DNA of 64,000 nucleotides from Gordius sp. MW1 (lineage: Eukaryota > Nematomorpha > Gordioida > Gordea > Gordiidae). Positions 56,177 to 64,000 of the stretch are shown one piece after another. How positions within the stretch are numbered: the first letter of the stretch is position 1; every line of letters starts with the position of its first letter. Under the pieces are notes generated by a model. The model saw nothing but the letters and a program-made list of their open reading frames with translations, ran no database searches and had not been told where the DNA came from. The translations under genes and the position numbers were made by a program. The stretch lies in NCBI GenBank assembly GCA_964036665.1, contig OZ038532.1:17821037-17885036 (forward strand), written 5' to 3'.

Positions 56177-58006
56177 CTAACGGTATGCTGATGTGAAAGA
56201 TTGATAAATAAAGGTCCTAAAATCACGTGATTGTAGCATGGTTAAATAGAAAGTTGTACTAACATAAAGCACGTGACACATTTCATATAGGATGTCAACT
56301 TTAATCATATCGTTGATGCTCATTTTCAGAACAAAATCCCATAAAAGGTTTATCAATATAGTCGGTAATAAGAATAGAAAGGCCTGAATCAAGATTACAT
56401 AGGAGCCTAATGCGATAATAATAATATCCCCTTTATTTTGTAAATAATACTTTGATGTCGCTCTTCTTGGAAATAAGTTAAGTCTAATCTTTCTCAAATT
56501 AAAAATAGTTAAATAATTTTTAGTTTTTAGTGGCAACCCTTTAAATTGACTGATAACTTCATTACGTCCCTCAACCTTAAATGTAAATGTGGTTTCATTG
56601 CTATTTAATAGGTTAGGAGATGAGGCTGCTTTGGGTTTAACAATGGAAGGTTTTTTATAAGGTATTTCAGAATGCATGACAAATGATATTCCATCATAAT
56701 TTGATTTCTTCAATGCCTGTATCTTTCGTCGTGACAACATGACCTGTAAATTTATGTACACTAAGTATAACATAGGAATAAATTTTGACACTATCTCCCT
56801 CAGTGATTGATAAATCATCCATATCGCGTTCTTATATTTAAAGGAATTGCTAACGCTCAAATAAAATGTGTTCGAAGAGGTTTTACTTGTGTATCGTGTA
56901 GCTCTGCCATATTTTTTCTCAAAGATCGCGCGTTTGTTTCGCAAATTAATTTCTTTTAAAAATTTATTCCTCCCAATATCCAATTTTATATGGATATGAT
57001 GGTATTTTTTTAGATAGTTGAGTTTAAAGTTTAAATGATCGGTGTGTCTTTTAACGATAGGTGACTTGGAATATCGTTCGTAACAAAGTCGACCCTCAAT
57101 CTCTTTGTACCAAAATGTAGTGGGAGCGTACATGATAATAGAGCATACAAGGATGCCAAGAGTTAGCAATTGACAATTTCGAGTTGTAAAAAACGTCACG
57201 TATAATTGATTTAAATGTCGGGAGCAGGCGTACTTGTAAAAACTGATGACGAGTGAAATCAAGAAACTGACACTCAGCAACGTCTGTATCATGGGATGAT
57301 GATAATTGGCCTCAAAGTCATTCCAGCTAATCCCAAACCATATTTGGCGATAAAATTGGGAATGGCTCTGACTTTTAAAAAAGAATTTTAATATTGGATC
57401 AGCAATCAGAATGATGAGCACCAGAATATTATTGCTGAAAAGGGCTAAGGCAAACACTTGAGGCCCTAAATTATCTTCTGATGAAAAGTTTTGACTTATC
57501 GGTGGATTTACTCTCAAGTTATGCACATTTAATATAGGATAGGGAGACACTTGATTACCGTTGTCATGATTAATATTGGACTTGATTTTTAAAATCTTGT
57601 GCTTTAGCTTTTCAAGAAGTTTTATTCTTGGAATCCCCGTGTTAGATACATATCTATCTTGGTGGAGCTTGCGTAATTTTTTCTTCTTTCTGACAATGCT
57701 AAATACAGATTAAATTTAAATTCTAGTTTTTGATAACAAAACATCTATATTATTTTATAGCTTTTAAAGTTCAAAAATAAAATGCTAAATTCATAAAGCA
57801 CCTAGAGTTCTTAAAAATTAATCTTAATAACAATAATGTATATGTTACTTTATGGTAATCGCCAATAAAGCTATGAAGTTGCCAATCAATCCGATAGATA
57901 CTAGAACGGGAAATATTCTCAAGTAATAATTCTTTTCCAAACGTGTTATTCTCATTAAAGTTGCAGCGTAAAAACAACGATGGTTACTTAGATCAACTGC
58001 CGACAT
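56177..58006 (-). CDS. Divergent class A peptide-type GPCR, complete, two exons
   Basis: Exon 1 is 58006-57849 and exon 2 is 57698-56177 (stop); the GT-AG intron in phase 2 joins ..LLAITI-N-IVRKKKK.., giving 559 aa. Seven hydrophobic segments: TM1 at residues about 31-52 (PVLVSIGLIGNFIALLAI, with the GN signature), TM2 about 134-157, TM3 (LLSVSFLISLVISFYKY), TM4 (LLTLGILVCSIIMYAP), TM5 (FIPMLYLVYINLQVM), TM6 (IIIALGSYVILIQAFLFLLP, keeping Pro6.50) and TM7 (LYVSTTFYLTML). The TM1, TM4 and TM5 wording is closest to FMRFamide/myosuppressin-type receptors. Oddities: about 80 residues of basic first intracellular loop between TM1 and TM2, YKY where D/ERY is expected, and no NPxxY. It acts, if functional, at the plasma membrane; the ligand is unknown. 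Confidence 0.8.
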
Positions 58007-58899
58007 TTGATAATAAAGATTTTGGAGGTTAAATATGTTTAAATTACTTTTTCGGCTTTTACATTAAACTCATCGATTAAATGATTAATTTTTGGGTAGG
58101 TATGTAATTAGGTTCAATTAGGGAGCAAAGGTGATAATTAAATTTTAATGAGATAACAACCTACCGGTTGCCAAAATAAACTTATGGCGGTCGATCATTA
58201 ATCATTATACTAAGTTTTAGATTTTTGCTAATGGATTATTAATAACTCGGAGCGCCATGGAGTCAATTCACCATATTTATAAATTTATAAAATATAATAC
58301 AAGATAGGTAATATTTTTAGTGAGTTTCTTCAAAAGTATTAAATTCACTTTCATCAAACACTTTAGTTCATAGTAATTTGTGAATAAAGACATGAGTATA
58401 TTTAAATACGATTAACCTGATAGACATGAACCTTTTCCAAATACTAATAACAGATTAATTTCTTATTTAATTCATTCATTTTCACAAAATATAGTATCTT
58501 ATAAAAACATAAATAATTATATTATATTTCTCAAATTTTTAGTGAAAATTTCCTTATTTAAAGAAAATTAGTTTTGGTAAAGTGTACCGAGGAAGGCGAG
58601 ATGGCAAAAACACTGTCAAGCTAAAAATTATGGAAACTTAATTGCGTCAAATTGACCACAGTCAGCTAATTTTCTTCTTTATCATGTTTTTATTCCACAA
58701 GCGTGAAGTTTTTGATAGTTTCTTCCAACTTAATCGTTTAAGAGTCACGCCCGGATTTTTTTTTTATCCATTTTCGGTCGTCCCATTCGTATCTTCCCCG
58801 GCTCCACCTTGTTTAATACTTTCCGATTTATATCATTCGCCTCCCTTCTACCACTTTAACTTTTTTTTATCAAAACCGCCTTAGTTTTAATACTTTTTG
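58007..58899. other. Upstream region of the GPCR gene
   Basis: AT-rich. It would hold the GPCR promoter, but I see no clear element. The open frame 58642-58884 (plus) has no recognisable domain. Confidence 0.4.
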
Positions 58900-59650
58900 G
58901 CACGGAGACAATCATTCGTTATTTGGTTGAGCTTAGTGGAACTAAGCTCCACCGTATCATTCTCATCATTGTGACTTGTAGTAGTAACATTTGTCTTACA
59001 ATGGATTTGTAAGCCTTGCCTCCATAATGGCATCTAATTGTCGCACATCACACCTGATATACTGCGCCATTTAAGCCATCCCTTTGGATCCTTGCATTGA
59101 CTTTGATTGTGCAATGTCCCTTTCAATGTGTAGCATAGAGCCGAGATATTTATCCAGCAATAAAGGTGCCTATTAAGTTAATCTCCATTTATACCGACTT
59201 TCTATTGTTGACCTTGCTAGCGCTTTAACCACTTTTTGGTTTCTTCAAATATTTTATTCTTTGCCTTTTCACTTAGTACTATATCTTTGAGGAGCCTACT
59301 TGTACTTAATTGTTTAGAGGGGTTCATGATCTGCAATCTTCACTATTCAACTTCCACCACCTTGTTTTTAAATCATTTGTTGGAATACCGACCCTGTTTC
59401 TACGATTTATCGTAGAATAACTTGTATCCCTATCCTAACTCCCGAATCTTTTCTATTCCACCTGGCTTATAGGCGTCAACTGTTCGATCTCGATGCTCTT
59501 TCCGTTAACCTCAACATGTTACTTGAATTCTATCTTTAACTAAATTCCTTAACCGTCTTTGATTGAGTCAGGCCGTAACCTTAGTGTATATTTCTCATTG
59601 CACAGGCGGGAGAAGCAGTGCGCGTCGTTTGTGGAGGAAGCTCTAGCTTT
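58900..59650 (-). pseudogene. RTE-clade LINE copy, internally deleted
   Basis: Minus strand: 'ccacaaacgacgcgcactgc' near 59635 matches the 5' start of the RTE at 46.3 kb, followed by GKSIEIEQL (the intact copy's GKSIEVAQML). The far end reads KGWLKWRSISGVMCD, matching KAWLKWRSISGVMCD of the RT tail. Roughly 2 kb of endonuclease and RT core between these points is missing, and stops are frequent. Confidence 0.75.
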
Positions 59651-60495
59651 TTGTTGTGTATCAGTTAACAAAATCTATTTTTTCCACTATATGTAAGAGG
59701 CTATAATTTATGGGAATGTTTTAAAAATATAAATTCCGTTTAATATTATAATGCGCTAAAAGGTCCAATTTTTACCATTGAGGGTTAAAGCTTATATTTA
59801 TTTATTATTTTTATAAGTTAAAACAAATACAATACAATGACTCTATTTGTAGAGTCATTCTTATGGGAAAGGGCTCAATTAAAGATGCAAAAATATATAA
59901 ATTGCAGTCCCACAATTATTCAATTTTTAATAAATGAGATCTTATATGGACAATTATAGCTAATTAAAACAGGCTACAGTTTTGTATTCATAATATCAAC
60001 TATTTATATGCTTTTTTATAATAAAGTAAATAATTAGCGGAGAAATATGAGTTAATATCCTAAAGTTATAATTCATAATTGATTCAATCTAAGGTATACT
60101 TTTTAAATATCTTAATATGGCAAATAATAAAAATAAACTTGTGCTAGATTAAATAAAACTAAAATGTAATTATTTTTTCCTTAAGAAATTAGCAAATATA
60201 TATATTTTAACAAATTTTTGTGCTGTTTAATGTTTGCCTTTGCTAGCAAGGTTTTTAGTCTGTTGTTTGGAAAAATATAATGATAAAGTATAGTCTAAAT
60301 GTGAGTTTTAATGGATTGACTACATGCCAAAGGCATTGCCCTTCAATTGATTTGTATTATCAATCCAATATTATGTAAATAATAAAAATTGAAGTTTGTT
60401 ATTTTCTCTATTTACAATTTGCCAGAATTTGGAGTAATTTTAATTAAAATTATACTTATACTAGAGGCTTTCATGTGCCACAATTTTAGGTTCAG
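59651..60495. other. AT-rich intergenic, nothing recognised
   Basis: No gene, inverted repeat or tandem repeat found by eye. Confidence 0.45.
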
Positions 60496-61842
60496 GCCGG
60501 TGTAGGGTTATCAGATTCACATGTTATCAGATTCATATGCGTAATAGAACGCACTAATTGGCTACAAGCGTAAAAGTAAACAAAATCACGTTATTTTCGC
60601 CACATCGCCATTGGTTATGAGCTTTATACAGAACAATTGTACGCGTAGAAAACACTCGTTAGGAGAATAATAAACGTTACCAGATTCAAGCTAATAAACC
60701 TACAAACAACTCTAACCATTTTCCAGTGTTTTCCGAATTGGAAATTGGTAGGATAATATGTTGTTAAGTAAGTAATATATAACATGTTTTATATAACGTT
60801 TTAGATATTAAAGAGTGAAATACTTGTGTTTACAAAATATATAACATTTTTCTGGAAATATTTAAAGTTATAATAAGACATGAAGAGGAGAAATATATTG
60901 TAATGAAGAGTTATCACGATGGCCCAACAAACTCTATCATGGAAATCTGGAAAGTCACATGGGGATTAATAAAACTAGGAACAAAATATCTGAAAAGTGC
61001 ATCATATTTCTTATCATTGTAAATATGTTCGCTTAGGTATTAGTGGCCCAATATGTGGTCAGATATAAATGATTATTACCATTTTGATGTAATGATATTT
61101 ATTTAAATAAAATTTATATATCCATTGTATTATATTACTGTGTTTGTTATATAAACTTAAGCAATAATTAAGTCATAACTTTAAAATAAACAAGGAACAA
61201 ATTATCTGAAAAGTACATCACATTTCTAATCAAAGTAAATATGTTCATTTAGGTATTGGTGTCCCAATATGTGTTCAGATATAAATATAACCATTTTAAT
61301 GTAATAATATTTATTTAAATAAAACTTTTATATCCATTGTATTATATTACTGTGTTTGTTATATAAACATAAGCAATAATTAAGTCATAACTTTAAAATA
61401 AACAAGGAACAAAATATCTGAAAAGTACATCACATTTCTAATCAAAGTAAATATGTTCATTTAGGTATTGGTGTCCCAATATGTGTTCAGATATAAATGA
61501 TTATATAGCATCTCATAACCATTTTGGTGTAATAAATGATAATTATTTAAATTAAAAAAATATATATTACTGTGCTAAACTTAAGCAATAGTTATCAATG
61601 GAAATTACATATTATAAAACTAGGTCTCGAAATATAATTTTAATGATCTTTATCAAATCAAAAGACTTATTATAAATGAGCAAATAAAAAATAGCTATCA
61701 ATATATATATTTATGTATGTCATTAATTTTGATTTCTTTTGTTTACAAATTTAAAAATGGCTGTCAATCACGACATACGTCAATCAAAGTCAGATTGACA
61801 ATTGAATCTGATCATACTTGAATATGATAACCTGACACCGGC
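60496..61842. mobile_element. Inverted-repeat element enclosing a tandem array
   Basis: The left end GCCGGTGTAGGGTTATCAGA and the complemented right end GCCGGTGTCAGGTTATCATA agree over about 25 bp. The 1.35-kb interior has no gene and is largely a tandem repeat. I could not find a target-site duplication, so the superfamily is open. Confidence 0.6.
60979..61560. repeat. 213-bp tandem repeat, about 2.7 units
   Basis: GGAACAAAATATCTGAAAAG starts units at about 60979, 61192 and 61405. Each continues through 'gtcccaatatgtgttcagat', 'tccattgtattatattactg' and 'aagcaataattaagtcataa'. Units 2 and 3 are closer to each other than to unit 1. Confidence 0.88.
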
Positions 61843-62204
61843 ACCATTCCCGCACAAATATATTTTTTCGGGTCTCACCCAGATAAAACCCCTCACTAGT
61901 AAAAACAAGGCGACGTTGTTTAAAAATTATAATTTGTATTCCATAAAGTAATTAAGTTAAAGCGTATAAAATCGGTTTTAATCAATAATTATATTTGTCG
62001 TTTAAAAATAAAGAGCTAATATCAGGCAATAATCTGGGCCTTCCCCTCTAAGACGACTTGCCTTACGGAAGGTGCGTACACTAGGGGCGCTGGTTGGAAT
62101 TGACAAAAAATAAATAGCTTATTTTGTTAAATTGGGTAGCACACGTTGATGTTCGTTCCACCATAAAATTAAAAGCTGAATATCCACAAGTTTTAAATTT
62201 AATC

Positions 62205-62440
62205 TGAGATGCTAAGTAATTATTAAACATGATTATCACTAAATTACGTTAAAATAATTAGATTGCCAATATGTTTGTATTTGAATAGTGACAGATGTGT
62301 AACAGCTAATGCCAAGTAATTATTAAATAAGATGATTACTAAATTACCCCAAAAAACTATATTGCGAATATGTAACGATTTGATTAGTGGAAGTGTAACA
62401 GAATGTTAAGTAATTATTAAAATATCATAGTCACTAAATT
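62205..62440. repeat. Degenerate ~100-bp tandem repeat
   Basis: 'atgctaagtaattattaaa...actaaatta' recurs at about 62208, 62310 and 62404. It directly follows the 3' end of the minus-strand LINE fragment at 62518, so it may be that LINE's 3' tail. Confidence 0.65.
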
Positions 62441-62517
62441 TTTTTCTTTTTATCGATAGAAGTTTATTTCCAAATAATTATGTATGTTATATGCTAAAAT
62501 ATATTAAATTAATAAGT

Positions 62518-62950
62518 TGGCATCGAGCCATGGATTGAGATTGTATTAGATTTTACAATTTCCATGGTGATTTTCTGCTTGATGTAGAAAAATTCTTTGG
62601 GGTCGTGTGTGATGGAGGTTATAAATTTTGATGTTTGTTTAAGGAATTGGCTGCCCTCGGGACCTAAATTACCGAGGGTCGTGGCTACTACTGGTAAAAT
62701 AATATTGCTGAGGTATTTGTATTTTTCACTTTTTTTTTCTCAGTAGAAGAGATGAGGTTGGGAGAGGCGTTAGATTTGGCAAATATGTAGTGAAGTCTCA
62801 GCAGGCGTGTAGGCCACGAGCCCACGGGATGATTGTTACACCGTCGGGTCTTTTGCCGTCATTGGAGCTTAGGCCAGTGAGTTCAGCCGGCTCTTCAAAT
62901 CTTGTCCGATTATTTTTTATTGTGGCATGACGGGGATGCCGCCCCTTGCT
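62518..62950 (-). pseudogene. RLE-type LINE C-terminal fragment
   Basis: Minus strand translation: RFEEPAELTGLSSNDGKRPD then GVTIIPWARG, a frame break, [30 protein letters not shown] and [20 protein letters not shown]. It parallels the RPDGSSLVHW...KYSALL end of the LINE at 52010-54890 and carries the same PD and KY endonuclease motifs. A 5'-truncated insertion is the simplest reading. Confidence 0.78.
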
Positions 62951-62967
62951 GTATTGGCAGTACGCCT

Positions 62968-63095
62968 GTGGATTTCGAATCGAATCGAATATTTTAATAT
63001 TCGAATTCGATATTCGTCGAATAATGAACTGAAGATTCGGATTCGATTCGAAAAAAATTTAAAAAATCGAATTCGATTCGATCATGTTTTAAGTT
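62968..63095. repeat. GAATTCGATTCG word cluster, possible hAT end
   Basis: About 125 bp of overlapping TCGAATCGAAT/GAATTCGATTCG words with the same look as the subterminal clusters at 3.5-8.8 kb. Only one end is visible; the partner may lie outside the window. Confidence 0.5.
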
Positions 63096-63418
63096 TTTAA
63101 TTAATCACTACAATACAAATACATTTCAAAAATTTATTTAAAAATATATTAAACACAAATAAATTCAATATGGAACTATAATAGGCGAACAGATATATAT
63201 TTGTAAAATAATTAAGCAGTGTTTTTCAGCCAATTTTTGAGGCAAATTATTTTACTTTTAACTTCTTTAGCACCTAAATTTAACAATATAGGAAAAAAAG
63301 TATGTTGTGTATATGAGAATGCAGGATATAAGATTTAATCATCTTAATTAAATTCAAATAGATATTATATATATAAATAAATATAATAAATTATGTTGCT
63401 TACCAATAGCACTGGACA

Positions 63419-63960
63419 TTATTAATTGCTATGCAATTTATGGTCTCGTTTTTGGTTGTCCGTTGTCCGTCCGTTACCCTCCCTATCTATTTCCATTGGG
63501 TATATTAGGTTATCGATTTTTTAAATTAATGCATGAGAAAGAGGTGCCCCACCCCTCATCTCTATCTTTCTCGCTGTGTTATTTTTTAAATTAATGCATA
63601 AGAGGTGCCCCACCCCTCATCTCTATCTCCCTCGCTTTCGGGCGGCGTCGGGTTTTAATTGCTACGTTAAATTAATGCATAAGTATATCTATTCGTTTTT
63701 GAATTGGGTAACATTGATATTAATTGCTATAATTACCCTATGCCCTCCACTACAAGGGCCTATGCCTCTATTGATATGGGTCCCTGTGCCCCTACAAAAG
63801 CCTATGCCGCTATTAATGTGGGTTCGAACCCCGGCGAACGTTTCTGAATTGCTGGTTCGATTCCCGGAGAGGGCAAAATTTTTTTTTATTTTTTAAATTA
63901 AATTAATATATTTTTCCTGTTACTACCATTGATAATATGACTTTTTGGCCGTCCGCTTGT
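63419..63960 (+). repeat. Interspersed repeat, second copy of the 37826-38280 family
   Basis: It starts 'ttattaattgctatgcaatttatgg', contains two CTACAA..GCCTATGCC blocks each followed by a pol III B-box-like word (GTGGGTTCGAACCCCGG and GGTTCGATTCCCGG), and ends 'atatgactttttggccgtccgc'. These landmarks appear in reverse order and complement at 37826-38190. Confidence 0.6.
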
Positions 63961-64000
63961 TCTATTATTGTTTCATTTATTATATAATAAACATAAATAA

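Noticed and set aside
57771..57977. 68-codon minus frame MFLRCNFNENNTFG...
   Set aside because: It is the wrong frame of GPCR exon 1; the adjacent frame gives the TM1 GN motif and a phase-matched splice.
58642..58884. 80-codon plus frame
   Set aside because: Composition is Phe/Ser/Pro-rich from a T/C-rich tract; no homology and no splice context.
60979..61560. CRISPR-like array
   Set aside because: Repeat units are 213 bp with no unique spacers, in a eukaryotic genome; it is an ordinary tandem repeat.

Overview
The window is nuclear DNA of an invertebrate animal: AT-rich, with spliced genes, short GT-AG introns, dense transposable elements and a peptide-type GPCR. A protostome is likely (the receptor has an FMRFamide-receptor-like look), but I cannot name the taxon. 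No bacterial, organellar, rRNA or CRISPR features are present.

Four host genes are supported. (1) 9.6-18.3 kb, plus: a complete 12-exon gene for the PP2A B56 (gamma/delta-type) regulatory subunit, 514 aa, all exon phases closing. (2) 19.6-21.8 kb, minus: a probable secreted glycoprotein of unknown family in two open blocks. (3) 23.2-37.6 kb, minus: a complete 13-exon gene for the alpha subunit of the AP-2 clathrin adaptor; one intron is an AT-AC (U12-type) intron and the N-terminus carries a glycine-rich insert. (4) 56.2-58.0 kb, minus: a complete two-exon divergent class A GPCR, 559 aa, with an exceptionally long first intracellular loop. The PP2A gene and the unknown gene converge; the unknown gene lies downstream of the AP-2 gene on the same strand.

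The rest is a transposon landscape. The left end (3.5-8.8 kb) holds three hAT-type elements, each with a perfect 8-bp target-site duplication (TSD) and each with its own palindromic subterminal word; one keeps a transposase dimerisation-domain relic. Two MITE families (termini CAGTGTTGTAAAACGG and CATGGGCGTAGCCAG) recur through introns and intergenic DNA, the second with perfect 8-bp TSDs. From 41.9 to 55 kb are a MULE-type transposon with a perfect 9-bp TSD and transposase relics, a tRNA-derived SINE-like unit, a nearly intact RTE-clade LINE with a perfect 14-bp TSD and three lesions, an unassigned coding relic, and a LINE with an RT - CCHC - restriction-like-endonuclease layout. The right end (58.9-64 kb) holds a deleted RTE copy, an inverted-repeat element enclosing a 213-bp tandem array, a fragment of the RLE-type LINE, and other repeats.

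Coordinates were read by eye from the sequence; splice sites were chosen by homology plus phase and may be off by a base or two. Family assignments rest on remembered family motifs, with no database search.
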